NCBI RefSeq assembly: GCF_021917145.1
Contig: NW_025813796.1
Location: 682,001-746,000, forward strand
Source: Hypomesus transpacificus
Lineage: Eukaryota > Chordata > Actinopteri > Osmeriformes > Osmeridae
Reading direction: 5' to 3'
DNA length: 64,000 nucleotides
Both the position numbers and the translations under genes were made by a program. A model generated the notes under the pieces. It was not told where the DNA came from, did no database searches, and saw nothing but the letters and a program-made list of their open reading frames with translations. Of the stretch, positions 45,085 to 57,430 are shown in pieces. Numbering within the stretch: the stretch's first letter is position 1; every line of letters starts with the position of its first letter.

Positions 45085-48000
45085 TAGCGTGTGCATTTGT
45101 GTACATGTGACATGCAAGTCTTGTGCTTTCAGAGATTATTACCTAACCGGCTCGCTGACTTCTTGGCAGGTCACCTGCAGGACCACAGTTGGGGGTGGCC
45201 TAACCCTAGCAAATCTTCTAACTGGATTAAAGGGGTTTGCAGTGTTAGTTGCTCAGACTGGGCATAAGTATTCACAAGGAGGGAAAGTTCTCCACGGGGT
45301 CTGTAATAAATCAGGGGGCGGTTCTTGGCAAGGTACTCATCACTTTGAACCCGTTTACCACAAATCTAAAAGTAGCTTCACAGGTCCACTTTTTAGATGT
45401 GATGTACTGTATGTTTGTGCAGGGTACTGTAAGTAGAGAGACATTAGATTACGGTAGTCATCTAGGGTAATCTCTCTATGCTCATTAGCATGATACGGGT
45501 GCACTGAAATTATATTAGGCATGTTAAGAAGCTCACACGTTGTCATAGAGAAATATAGGCCACTAGGCCAGATTTATTGGACAGTACGTCCACTAACAGT
45601 AGGCACCAGGCTAACTGGCAAACAGCTGAGTGGCTGATACTTTGAGGTACAGGAGAAGGGCAGAAGCCAGGCTGTCTGCCAGCCATCAGGCTCTGGTTTC
45701 TCACACATCTTTCACTCAGGGTCGACTGACGGTAGATAGGACGTCTGCACACCCTTTGATCCACCCGGTGGGTTCGACGAGTGGGAGAGAGACATGTGCC
45801 TTGACACCAAAGCCTGGTGTATGTCCTCAGATCCACCCCTTAGATTCTGTCCAATGTGGATTACCCCACCAAGGACTAAAAAGAACCCAACGGATTGGTG
45901 ACTCGACCAAACATTAACCAACGGGTCTGAACGTCATGGTCGGCGTGTGCAGGATATCCAGGTTAAGACCAAGCGAAAGTTTGGAGCTGTACATATGTAC
46001 AGGGATAAAAATATCCACCATTCCATTAACTCTCAACATAAATAGCAACTATGTGACAAGCTCTGCATCTGGCTCAGGGTCCCCTCAGATGAGTGCTGAC
46101 TTCTGAACTGGTACTGAATGACTTCTGAACAGGACCCGTCAGCCCTGAGACTCACAAGTGAGGGAGCGTTGGAAGGTTCATGGGATCTGTTTCTAAACAG
46201 TGCAGTGGTTAGTGGTGTCACAATCTCTTGGTTTGACTACACTTTGAGGTCTTGGAAAAAGCCACATATCCTTTTAGAGTAGTTAAGGTTTCACTATCTG
46301 CCCCATGATCATGTGGTGAGTCATAGTACACCCAAAGGAATGTGTGCTGGGTGAAGGAAAATAAGTTAATTTGTTTCTCAACACTCTTACTCCATTCAAA
46401 CGCACACAATCACACACATACTATTGACCCCACATACACAATCCCTCGCAAGCTAAGGATAGGAGGTTCATGTAGGAGGGAGAGCATGCATGACATTTTC
46501 CAGATCAGCAGCGATTTTTCCAGATCAGCAGCGAGCAAACCAGAATCTTGAGAAGGGGAGAATGTCTTTGTTTGATTCAGAAATTTCCGGAAACAGATGA
46601 GGAAAAGATCGACGGAACTCTCCTCTCTACATCCCAACAGAAGAAAAGACTGCCTGTTTAGTCTGTCTAGGAGAAAGGAACCCCAACACTGCATCAACAA
46701 GCAGCGGCAGCCAAAAATATAATGTCCATATTAGGCCAGATGAAAAGTTAGTGTTGCTAAATGTAGGATAATACCTACTCTTGTTGGAAAGGTATTCACG
46801 ATTAACTTTTATAGACATAACAAATGATCACACTGCTAAGTTGTTTAGCAGTGTGTCGCGATTTGTAATACATATAAATTAGGTCCTTCAGGTAAACTTG
46901 CAGTGAAGTAGCTTGACGAGCTGATCCAGTCAACCCAACAGCAGTATAGTTACCTGCTAACTACTTAAGAAGGTATCCATTCCCAAAATCCCAGTCTCTG
47001 CAACACATTACATCGGCAACTCAATCAACATGACCTTAACCCCTCTTCCTATTCCGACAAGTCCATTTTGTGGGTCACATTCCCCAACGCTGAATCAGTT
47101 AAACAGTCATGGGCTCAGTGAGTTAGGCCTTGGAGTCACAGTTAAAATGTATCTAAATAAACATTCATCTTCCTGCGTGGCCAAAGGTCCTGATATTGTA
47201 TCCCGACAAAAAGGAGGAAATGCCTAGACCAAAGTGGAGTGAGGCTGGATTGTGTTCAATAATCCAGTTACCAAAGGATCCATTTTGTTTTCAGTCGTTG
47301 TCTTGTAGTAGGTAGCACATCCAGGTTTTTACTGTCCATGCAAAGACAAGCTAGTGCGAAATCCGCCTAAAGTCTTATCTTACAGAAACACATTAGAACT
47401 CAATGTTATCAAACCAAGTGTTAAAAATAGGATAGCATGCTAAACCAAAATTGGGTCAATATTTCTTTTACTATCACTGAAAAAATTGGCAACTCAGATT
47501 GGAGGGGTGTATGTATTGCTGTAGCCAGAATTGGGCCTACTCCTAGTTCTCTGCTAGGAACGACTATTGAGACTGCTGCTATTATCCACTGAGTCTATAC
47601 GCCTGTCTAAGCTCCAGTGTATTCATGCAGCCACTGGTGTGAGTCCTAGGCCAGTCAGACAGTTGCTCCGGAAGCCCAGGCACAGCAGTAGAGGAGCTTT
47701 GAAAAAGCACTGCCTCGTGTCTAATGATTCAAACCAGCAACGTCGCAGACATGAACTAATCCACAAAGACTTCCAAAGCCCTTCCTAGGCCGGGCCAGGC
47801 CAGAGACGGGCGGGGGGTGGGAGGGGGGGGGAAGAGGAACAGGGTGGAATGTTAAAGTAAAGAGAATGAGGGAGCAGACACAGGGAGAAGAAATTAAGAG
47901 GAAGAAAAAAAGTAAGGAGGCGTGTGGAATTGAGTAAATGCGCCACAACCGCACCAGCTGTCACTCTGTCACTTGCCTCCAGGGCCACCTCTACACTGAA

Positions 48001-48685
48001 TTCTGTATGCTGGTGCAATCTTCAAACCCATCTCTGTTAAAATGACTGAATTTGTTTTGTTTCTGTGCCATTGTTTCAGGGGAAACAAAAGGAAGACTGA
48101 TTAGACAAAAAGAATGATGTCATCAGCCATCTCTACCTCAATCTCTCCTATTGTACACCCAGCGGTTTCAAAAGATAACGTGTCATTGCTGGTCAAATAC
48201 AAAAACCTGCCCACCTCTTCTTGAAGTGTGATTCACATTCCAAGAAGAAGAAAAAAAAAAGGTATGGTACGTTGCTATAGTAATCCCTGTCCATCCCCGT
48301 GTCAGAACTTGTCTGTGATCTCAGCAGGAGGCTGAGAGACAGCTCTGAGGGTAATTTCTGTGTCTGAGGTGGGGCCAATCACCCACTAACCCCCCCTTTC
48401 CCCAGCTAATGACACCACCAGGGCACTGTAGCCTTTGTGTAGCTTCCATTCCACACTGACAGAATTTCATGAGTCATCCACAACAGTCTTCTTGTGAACA
48501 GAAAAACCTATTCTGTCTGATACAGCACAGTATTTACTGTAAGGAACATGTCATGTTACATATTAGGACAAATCATTCTCTTTTATACATTACCAGCAGC
48601 AAAAGAGTATTAAGAAAAATTCATCTTAGTTTTCCCCCTGATAACTTTGAATGACGTCACCGTGATTCAAAGCGTCCTGTAAATG

Positions 48686-48689
<4 letters not shown>

Positions 48690-48731
<42 letters not shown>

Positions 48732-48750
48732 CAGAGACAGAGAGAGAGAA
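48690..48750. repeat. GA microsatellite just downstream of the mfhas1 exon 1 donor
   Basis: On the gene strand this is a CT/CTGT tract starting about 6 nt after the 5' splice site, mirroring the tract at the other end of the same intron. Confidence 0.9.
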
Positions 48751-48755
48751 TATAC

Positions 48756-51699
48756 CTGGAAAGGTGTGTGGGTTGGGCGACCCTCTCTTGAGGCACTTAG
48801 AACACAGCACATGGACCGAGTAGTGGAGGCCAGGCCACTCCTGCAGAAGCACATTCAGTTCCTCCACGAGGGGGGTTATGGCTTGCCAGGCCGTCCAGAT
48901 ATTTGGCAGGGAGGCGTGGCTGGCTATGGACAGGGTCTCTGCCTGCAGACTGCCCTGAGCCGGCCGGTAGCTGACCACCACAGGCACTTTACCACGATAG
49001 GCAAAGATATGATGCCTACCATCTGACCGCTGGACCACGTGGCGGTTGATTTGCACACTGTAGCGGGCAAATAGTCCGGGAGGGAAGAGGAAAGGAAAGC
49101 TGTACTCGATCTGAAGCTGCTCCACCGAGAAGAACTGACTGGCGACCACGGAGCCCCCGCCCACCCAGGCCTCCGCATGGGGCTCCTCGCTGCTGACGTA
49201 GCTGGGGAACTTGTACCACACCGTGGCTCCGTTCAGAGGCTTGCTCCGGGGCTTGTTGATACAGTAGCACACCCCCATCTTCTCCAGCAGCTCCATGATG
49301 AGGTGGAGGTCCTGCTGCGTCTGGATGAGGGGCCTCAGGAGGAGCCGGATCACGTTGGAAGGCAGCAGGCCGTGGTTGAGGAACCCCTCCACGTGGTGTC
49401 GCAGGTGGCTAGCCCTGAGGTTTTCGCCCTTCTCCTCCTCGATCACGTGACCCACCCTTCCCTTGTCCCCCAGTTCCCCGGTGGAGAGCAGCCTGTCTAG
49501 CAGCACGGCCTCGTCTCTCTGAAAGAACACGTTGAGGATGGCGATGAAGCGCGGCAGGTTGTGGAAGACGTACTCTTTCAGCGTCAGGCTGTCCTCAAAG
49601 TAGAGTAGTTTGCCACTCTCGTGCAGGTAGGACAGGGCACACTGGAGACGGTCCTCCGTGAGTCCAGCCTGGAGGCCCAGACGGGCCGAGTCCCACCACG
49701 AGAGCCACAGTTCCTGGGGTTTAAAGTGCAGCTCCTCCAACATCTGCCAGGACTTGGGCAGCACGCGGTGGAGGTTGGGGAAGATCTCCCGTTGGTCGGC
49801 AACCGACATGAGCTTCTCCCTCAGCCTCTGGATGTTCCTCTGGGACTCCGTGCAGCTGACGCACAGGACGGGCGACAGGATCTGCAGCCTGTGGTTGAGC
49901 ATGTACTGCAGTTGGGCCTTCTTCCGTCGCAGGTTCTTGTCCGAGACGCTGTAGAAGACGATGTGGGGGCTGGAGGTGCGGACGTTGAAGCCCTGCTCCA
50001 GGGCCTGGTCCACCTGCTGGACGAGACTCTTCAGACACTGCGTGTCTCGTTTCTCCTGTACGGCTATCTGTCTGTGGATGTCCAAGCTCTTCTCCTCCAC
50101 TTCCATTTCGCCGCACAGGTCTGTGTGCGTGCCCACCGTACACACCACAGCGTGGGGCACTTTGGCACTAAGGAGGTGGAGAAAGTACCCAACATGGGCG
50201 TAGAAGTTGTTGGGCGTGTATGTTTTCAAGTTCACCACGAGCACGTACAGAGCACCGGGGGAGAGAAAAAACGGTTTGATGAGGTCATAGTTTTGCTTCC
50301 CTGACAAATCATACACGAGAAAAGTAAGACTGCGGTCGACGTCGGCCACCCAGTTGGTCACTTCAATCCCTTTGTTTCCTTGGACACATGCAGGATCGTG
50401 CCTCTGGCTGACCACACTCTCCTTGAGCTGCGTTTTGCCAGCGTTTTGCATCCCCATCAGGACGAGTTTTAACCGAGGCTTCACAGCCAGCTGGGAGTGT
50501 GCAAGTTCCTTTTGATAGGCAGCGATGTAGGGGATCCCTTTCATACACACCTCATACGGAGGCTGGATGAGAGGGTTATCCTTCACCTTCCAAATGTTCA
50601 CCTTAGAGAGTTTCCCAAAGTTGTCGGGGAGTATGGCTATTTGGTTACCCTGTAATACAAGCTCTTCCACTCTCTCCAAGTCCACAATAGAATCTGGCAA
50701 ATAGGTGATTTTGTTGTTGTCCAGCCACAGGTTGACCAGATTAACCAGCTGGCCTATCTCCTTTGGGATCAAAGTCAGTTTATTCCGGCTCAGATAGAGC
50801 TCCTCCAGTCCTGCGATGTTCAGAATAACATGGGGAAACTCCTCAAACTCATTGGAGGAAAGATTAACCATTTTTAGTCTCTGCAGAGTGCCGAAGGAAC
50901 AAGGCAGAACTGTGAGGTTGTTACTATCCAGCATAAGACTCTCAAGATTGTGCAGGTGACAAAAGGTGTCAGGTAACATGGAGATGTGAAGGCTGCTGAG
51001 CCACAAGATCTTGATGGGCTGAAGCTTTAGAATGTCTCTGGGCAAATCCTCAAATTTATTCCCCGAACAATCAAGCTCTTCCAGATCACCGAGGGCAAGG
51101 ATCTCTGGAGGAAAATGGCTCATCTTATTGTGATCAGCATCTAACGTCCGCAGCTTTTTGAGCTGGGAGAAGGACCGGGGAAAATCATGTAGGTCATTGA
51201 AGCTTATGTCGAGCTCCTCTAAGCACTGAAGTGCTCCAATCTGGGTTGGCAGGTACTGGATTTTATTGTGACTGATGCAGAGCTTCTTCAGTCCCTTCAG
51301 TAGGCCTATGTCCTCGGAGAAGCTCTTAAGACAGTTGTGGCTCATGTCTAATTCCACCAGCTGCCCAAGCTCAAACACTACACAGGGAACTGCTGCAAAC
51401 TTGTTCCTGCGGAGAATGAGGATACGCAGGTTGATAAGGGTGGCCCCTAATCCCTCCGGTAGCTCCTGCAGCGAGTTGTTGCCCAGGTTGAGTACCTCGA
51501 TCTCGTTAATATTTTCAGGTAGCATAATCTTTTGGTTATTTTTGGAGCAAAGGGTGAGTTGACGCAGGCTGCTTCGAAGCTTCCTTGAGCGGAGAGCTGC
51601 GTCTCTCCACAACCTGGCCGTTTTGAGGTTGTTCTCCTTGTCCTCCATCGTATTGCAGCCCGCCCCCCCCTCCTCCTTGTTTTCATGGAGAGCTTTCAT
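48756..51699 (-). CDS. mfhas1: mfhas1 coding exon 1: LRR-ROC-COR (ROCO-family) protein
   Basis: One giant exon encodes 981 residues before a CCAG|GTATAT donor, the same one-large-exon layout as in human. In order: the conserved [20 protein letters not shown] start; about 13 leucine-rich repeats (residues ~65-365); a ROC GTPase with P-loop GMQNAGKT (416-423), a switch-like VYDLSGKQ and THTD; then a COR-like region ([40 protein letters not shown]) and a conserved C-terminal part with [20 protein letters not shown]. Human MFHAS1 is a cytoplasmic GTP-binding ROCO protein implicated in Toll-like receptor signalling. Two starts are possible: ATG at 51699 (weak context) and ATG at 51648, giving MEDKENN with A at -3 and G at +4. 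The second aligns better with the human N-terminus and is preferred. Confidence 0.96.
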
Positions 51700-52396
51700 A
51701 AATTATACTGGAAGCATGGTGCTCAATGTGCCTCAATACCGAGAAAGGCGCTCATCTAGTCATCGTTAGATCAACATTCCCCAAAAAACAAATGTGTCAT
51801 TTCGAGCAGGGAGATCGTCATCTTTTTCAATCGTATCAAGGCGACTGGACTTCAGCAGTAGGTATTCACGCATCATCTTTCTCTACGCCACAGACTATCG
51901 AATAGAAATACACCTAGCTACCGCGGCTCACGAATCCATTGTCAGTCCAACCCAAGTGCCGTTCGGTCGAGTTTTCTTATATCGATAAATCCAGTTAATT
52001 TCCATTCGGTTAAAAAGATTCAACCCTCAAAACAACGGATGGCCCTCTCGATCTATTCTGCATGCGTTATCTCCGCCTGCTGTTCAGCTACTTGTGTTCT
52101 CATGCTATCTGCAGTCCTTGCTGTTGCGCGCTCATGTCAGGGGGGAGTGGAACAGCAGCAACGCCCGTCCAGTCACTGCGTCAGATTTTCGAACCCACCT
52201 TCCTACCTTCTTGTTGTGAAATTAACCAGGAGGCAAAAGTATTATTTTCAACTAACATGTATTTACTGTTAAATCTCTAAGATAGATACTTGCGAGCTTG
52301 AATGAAAATTGGACATTGTATTTTTATGGATACCAGTTATTTTACATAATTTAACCAAATCTAATGTAAAGTATGAACCCTCAGACTTGGTAGGTG
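51700..52396 (-). promoter_or_regulatory. mfhas1 5' UTR and upstream region
   Basis: Sequence directly upstream of the mfhas1 ATG. It is AT-rich near the gene and contains GC-richer DNA at about 52050-52200 that could be the promoter. The start site is not resolved and no other gene was seen. Confidence 0.35.
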
Positions 52397-52633
52397 CAGG
52401 GGAGGTTCTACCATTTCAACTGGAGGGGTGGGGGCCTACTGTTAGATGGGCCAGTTTCATTACAATATTATTGTTGTCATAATGCCTGCAATGCAGTGAG
52501 GAAAATTAACAGGCAAAAGTTTGTCTTGTTGTTTATAATTATTCAGACTTTTCATTTAGGGGGGCCACAACAAAGGGGTTCAAAGTTGGGCCCACAGGGG
52601 CACTGCCCCCCCCCCCTCCCCACAACACCCCTG
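52397..52633. mobile_element. Possible hAT-type element remnant
   Basis: It starts CAGGGGAGGTT and ends AACACCCCTG, with terminal CAGGGG/CCCCTG symmetry and the block GGGGGCCACAACAAAGGGG typical of short fish DNA elements. The flanks GGTAGGTG and GGTAGTCA share only five bases, so a target duplication is not intact. It lies between mfhas1 and eri1. Confidence 0.45.
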
Positions 52634-52944
52634 GGTAGTCAGTAAACTCCAGAGAGCTTGTCAAAACCTGGAGTTGAACAGCACTGGTTCTACAGTGAAA
52701 TCAAAGGACTGTCTCCATCTATTGGGCAGACGTGTAAATGCAGGTTTGATCAACTTGGGTTTACCAAAACAAAAAGTAAAACATATTTAGTTTCCTAAAA
52801 TAAAGGACCGTTTTGATTCTGCAAAATTGGTGCAAAACCCCTCCCACCTGAGTAGCATACTACTCGTGTGATGAAATATGAGCGAGCTGAAAATATATTC
52901 TCTATCAATTTCACCAGGAGACATTGCATTTTTTTTTTAAAGAC

Positions 52945-52950
52945 TTTATT
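52945..52950 (-). terminator. eri1: eri1 polyadenylation signal
   Basis: AATAAA on the gene strand lies about 560 bp after the eri1 stop, with an A/T-rich run just beyond. It defines a probable 3' UTR of about 52925-53510. Confidence 0.6.
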
Positions 52951-53510
52951 CACGTTAGGTACACAAAATATATCATTTAAGACAGCTCATTCTGTGTGTA
53001 CGCTTGTGCAAATAAAACTGCTGGATGAATCCAACAAAGACAATGTTAAGACACAGCAGACACTTCCTCGTTTATCACACCATTAGATGATACACTGACG
53101 GATGCACTGACCGATACAATGACAAAAATGTCTGTTTCATTTCAAATTAAAATGGGGAGGGGGAAAAAAATCTTACATTGACAAAGTGACAAACATGGAA
53201 AAATCTATTAAAGTAAAAGTTTTACAATCAAAGATGGAAAAGATGAAGGTTTATGTGTTGTCGTTGAGTAGGCGACAGAAGTTCACACCTGACTGCAGCA
53301 GCAAAGATTTTGTTGCGGTATTGAAGCTCCTAGAGCAAAGATAGCGCAAACTACAAGATCCCCGGTTTCAAAACAAAATAAGACTACAGTTACTTTACGA
53401 TGGCCAGCAGTAAGGGATTTCAAGTCATGGGGTGCGAAACAGGCAGAGGATGTCCCGTTTTCAAGGCCTCTGTGTGGACGTCTCAGGAGGGGGGCGACGG
53501 GGTCAGGTGA

Positions 53511-55580
53511 CTAATCGCGTCTGCGGGGGTTGTGTGGGGGCGGAGCTCCTTCCACGGGGGCGGAGCTAGGTACGTTCAGCAGCTGGCCTCCGTGTATACG
53601 CTCGTTCACGCGCAACTGACAGCCGTCCTGCAGCATGCGCAAAGCTATCCGGGCGATGTTGCGGGAATCGTCCAGGCCAGAGTGAGGGCGCCCCTCGTAC
53701 TTCAGGCCTAGTTTCTCCAGCATGACGCTCAGCTTGGTCTGGGTGCGAGGGACCTGTGGGAGAAATTGTCAGTTGAAGAGTCTTTTTTTCCATTTAACCT
53801 TGCAGACAGATATTTCAGATGTTTGTCAGCATGTGAAAATATAAATATATCGAAAAAGGGAAAGGTTTTGTAAATCGCTTGTTTCGATTTGGAGAGATAT
53901 TTGCATATCAGCTGAAACTAACCTTATAAAAGTTTCCATATGACTTTCGGATGTTTATCCACTTCCTTGCAAACTGTGGATATCTTATCCCACTCAAACG
54001 ACACTGGATGTTGAGGAATTTGCTCATGTCCCAAGACCTAAGATCCAAACATTAGAACATCTATTGAGTTCTCCGACAGCACCCCCATGAGCCAAGTTGC
54101 AGTCAAGTTTGATCATTTGCAGCTGCACCTAGCTGTAGCCCATTCCTTATCACCGTTGCCAATGCCAATGATTTACCAAGCCAAGATTGTGTCTTACCCG
54201 TCTGTCAGCATGGCGTACTTGTACTTGGTGCCAAGCTCTCTCTCCTGAAGCCATTGCACCACTCTCTTCAAGACACCGGGGAACGTGTCGGCCTCATCCA
54301 CCATAGTCTGATTAACAAGTACAATTTTAATAAACAAGGATCATGTTGCCCCATACTAAGCATGTAAAAGCATGTTCTTCTGTCTGCTTCATCCACCATT
54401 GTCTGATTAACAAGTACAATTTTAATAAACAAGGATCGTGTTGCATCATACAAAACATGTAAAAGCATGTTCTTTCGAAAGGACTTTTTACGCTCGTCCT
54501 TACCTGTGTTATACCTGTCAATTTCACACAGAAGTCTGAAAGCTGTGCGTTGACTTCGGGCTTGACATATTCCTGAAATGAGTCCGTCTGTGGAAGGAGA
54601 GGAAGGACAGAAATCACACCGCAGCCCCACCCCCGTCCCTGACTTTGTATAGAACTGTGTCTCTTTGAAATGGAGGGCATTTTGTGGGTCCCACTCACAA
54701 TCTGAAGTGTGTGAGTGTCGATCAAAACGATGGGGAACTCGATGATCTCATGAGTGAACTCAAAGGGGTTGCTCTCTTCACACGTCGCCTCAAAGTCAAC
54801 CACGCAGATATAGTCATAATATGTGTCTGTGGATCCACCCTCTGCGACAGACTGCATCAGCTTCAACTTCTTATAGTGGCTCTTCAACCGCTTCCTCAGC
54901 ACATCTTTTACACCTCTAATGTAGAACAGAAAAATAATTCAGGAGGTTTTACAGGCACGATTCCTTTGCTTAGCGTTATGTATGTTATTTTTTTTTTAAA
55001 CCAACCTTGTATCAAGCTTCAACGCTGACAGTTTGGATCGTAGCTCGTCCTGGTTCATGCGGTTGATTTGTCCATTTGCAAGAGCTATCTCTTTGTAAAC
55101 AGGATCACTGAACTCGCCGCTGTTGGAAGCTGTTTTAGGGATAGATTCACTTGAAAGGCATGCTTTAGCGCAAGATTTGTCCTGCTGGAAGAAATATAAA
55201 ATAGCCAATCAGTGACCAAGTCAAACAATCTATGACGTGGCTATGGCAACGTAAATATAATATATATTGGCATGGTATTCTCGTCGAGGTGATACATCCA
55301 GGAGATGAACTCAAGAATAAATGTGCTATTTTGGCGCTCGCAGAAGAATGGTCCACTCCAAACACACACAGTGCAGTAACTATGTATTAGTAGCAAGTCA
55401 AGTTGTGAGCATTTGGTAGCTAGCAATCATAAATCAACCCATGTTACATACCTTTTCTGTGAGTGTGACAGTAGAAAGCCTAGCACTAAGGCTAACCTTG
55501 TTATCTTCCTCTTCGTCAGGATTCGATGGCAACTTTACATTACACACCTTATCATGGATATTCTCTTTGTGTTCTTCCAT
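53511..55580 (-). CDS. eri1: 3'-5' exoribonuclease 1 (Eri1/3'hExo), 7 coding exons
   Basis: Exons in transcription order: 55452-55580, 55006-55184, 54699-54915, 54504-54587, 54198-54307, 53923-54037, 53511-53753. Phases fit throughout and give 358 aa (human 349). A SAP domain (NGQINRMNQDELRSKLSALK to VKDVLRKRLKSHYKK, about residues 82-120) precedes a DEDDh exonuclease. The catalytic set is visible: D143 and E145 (VVDFEAT), D243 (GSWD), H302 and D307 (RPHSGLDD). Eri1 binds the histone mRNA stem-loop and degrades histone mRNA, trims the 3' end of 5.8S rRNA and limits small RNAs. The ATG at 55580 starts MEEHKENIHDK and is followed by an acidic, poorly conserved N-terminus. Exon 5's acceptor region is tandemly duplicated (separate entry). 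Order mfhas1-eri1-ppp1r3b matches human 8p23. Confidence 0.96.
54295..54473. repeat. 94-bp-period tandem duplication across the eri1 exon 5 acceptor
   Basis: Copies 54295-54379 and 54389-54473 differ at only a few positions, and each carries the 3' splice site GTTAATCAG plus the first exon 5 codons (TMVDEAD). The real exon 5 uses the copy nearer its body, because only that one continues into TFPGVLKRV. Confidence 0.92.
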
Positions 55581-56782
55581 TTTAGAGGCGGGTACTGTAA
55601 ACTAGCTAGCTTGTTAACATGTGAAAACTCTGTACTGAACGGTATGTAGTAATTTATTTTTAGAAGCGTTGACTAACTAGCTAACATACAGTAGTTTGCT
55701 AGCTAGGTGACGTATGGGGAAGTGTCTGTGCGCGCGTTCTTCCCGCGTGGTATCCACTGAGTTCCACCTCAGCAAGACTATGGCTAGTAGGGCCTTCTTG
55801 TCGGTTGAATGAACTGGTTTTCGTATAAATTAAGGGCTGTTTTAGTTGCGATTTTGTTAACTTCAATCCGACGTCCTGACAGGTTTGATAAAACTAGCTT
55901 GCTAACTACTGATATTGCTTTGCTGAAAACTGTTTACTAAACAGTCCGTCGTCATTTCCGTGTACTCGTTCTCATGTGCAGTAGCGACACCGATGGCGAC
56001 GCCTATGGACGTGGAAGACCAAAAAAAAAAAACTCCTCTTCTGATGTTATGGCTGATTGCCACCAACGTTCATGAGGTGCTCTTCCACTAATCTCTGTAA
56101 CCGTCACCAACCACACATTTCAGTGAAATCCCATCTTTCTTTGGCATCTAGAGTTTTTATTTCCATTACAGATATATATGTTAGAAATAAACCACGGGGA
56201 AAGTCAACAAAGATCATTCAAGTCCTATTTCATTTAGCCCATATCCTCTGTAACTCCAGCTGGCTACATGTTGACTAAACGTCTGTCCTACCTTGTAATG
56301 TTACCCATACCACAAAGTAGGTGCACTCCTCTATTACAGCTCAGTTTTCCATTGGAGGGTTTTGAATACAATGTTACAATATCACACAGTTAACAGGATA
56401 AACCAGGTTTAATAACTTGGTCAGACTTTCTTTCATGTTTGAACAGGTTATAGTAATTAAAAGTAATTACTATAAATGGTCAGTGAAACATGCATGATTA
56501 TTTGTGAATAATTGACTTAAAAAATATAGCCATCTAAGGACAAGTAAACAGTGAAAGTTCGATGTGGTCATTTAGTGTCTGTGACATCTTCTTCAAACAA
56601 TATTATGAGTTAATGTACAGCTTGATAGTTTACATGGCCTCAGAATCTAGGTCATGACAGGAAGAACTTTGCTCGGTCTAACATGCACTGGGCATAAGCA
56701 AGAACCCTCTGCTTTTTACATCACAATAGTTCCAGAGTGAAAAAGTAACAATATATAGAGAATACCAAATGATTTATGATTC
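55581..56782. other. eri1 promoter side and gap to ppp1r3b 3' end
   Basis: The eri1 5' flank contains CG-bearing sequence at about 55720-55760 (GCGCGCG) and TAGCTAGC-rich unique DNA, plausible for a promoter. The rest is AT-rich with no recognised gene. Confidence 0.4.
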
Positions 56783-56788
56783 TTTATT
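56783..56788 (-). terminator. ppp1r3b: ppp1r3b polyadenylation signal
   Basis: AATAAA on the gene strand lies about 645 bp after the ppp1r3b stop. The intervening AT-rich, non-coding DNA (56783-57430) is the probable 3' UTR. Confidence 0.6.
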
Positions 56789-57430
56789 TAACATCTTTTA
56801 AACATTGATAAAAAGAGAGTGACTGTTAAAATATTAAATTCAGTGTACTTCAAACATATCCTTCATAATATATACAATGCAAAATACTGCATGTGAAAAA
56901 AGGAGTCCCTTTAAAACCAACATTTGACAAACAGATAAGGAAATATGGGCAAAGTCCAAAGTGTACAGTATTGCTGCCCATTAAAGTGGATTGTCTAGTG
57001 TTCAAGCATGACTTAAAACCTTACGCATTCTGTTTACAAATGCAAACTTCTGACAAAACATCTAAAACGTAACAAATGTGTGAATTAACTAATTCACAAA
57101 AACAATTAATACATTTGCATTTGAATTTGCAACCTCTTCTATTCACAGTATAATAAAAATGTCAAGCAATATATAGTACACTGTTCTATGGTAACCTATA
57201 ATTTCATTAGAAAATGTGTCATCTATACTCCTCAAAACCTGTACTTGATTGCTTTCCTAAATGTGTCATTGCACTGAAGGGAATCATTCAGGATTAATTA
57301 ATATGATGTCGCACTGGTTTGTAAAACTGTTTTAAATCGTTTTTATCATGGACCCTGAGGATGTTGTTCACTGTCATTTAAAGAGAACATATTGTCACTC
57401 CTTGGAACATGGTTTAATTAAACCACATAT

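Larger units (their letters stand above)
34647..48755 (-). other. mfhas1: mfhas1 intron 1 (14.1 kb)
   Basis: The intron starts GTATATTCTCTCT and ends CTCTCTCAG on the gene strand. It holds several microsatellites, a 27-base poly-G run, an 11-bp tandem repeat and a 144-bp palindromic element. I examined open frames on both strands and saw no recognisable protein or structured RNA gene. Confidence 0.85.

Noticed and set aside
49621-50304. 227-codon open frame on the plus strand
   Set aside because: It lies wholly antisense to the mfhas1 GTPase/COR exon and reads as a shadow of GC-rich coding DNA, with no family resemblance.
54327-54902. 191-codon frame covering eri1 exons 3-4 and introns
   Set aside because: Only the exon parts match Eri1; the rest is intronic read-through and the tandem duplication.
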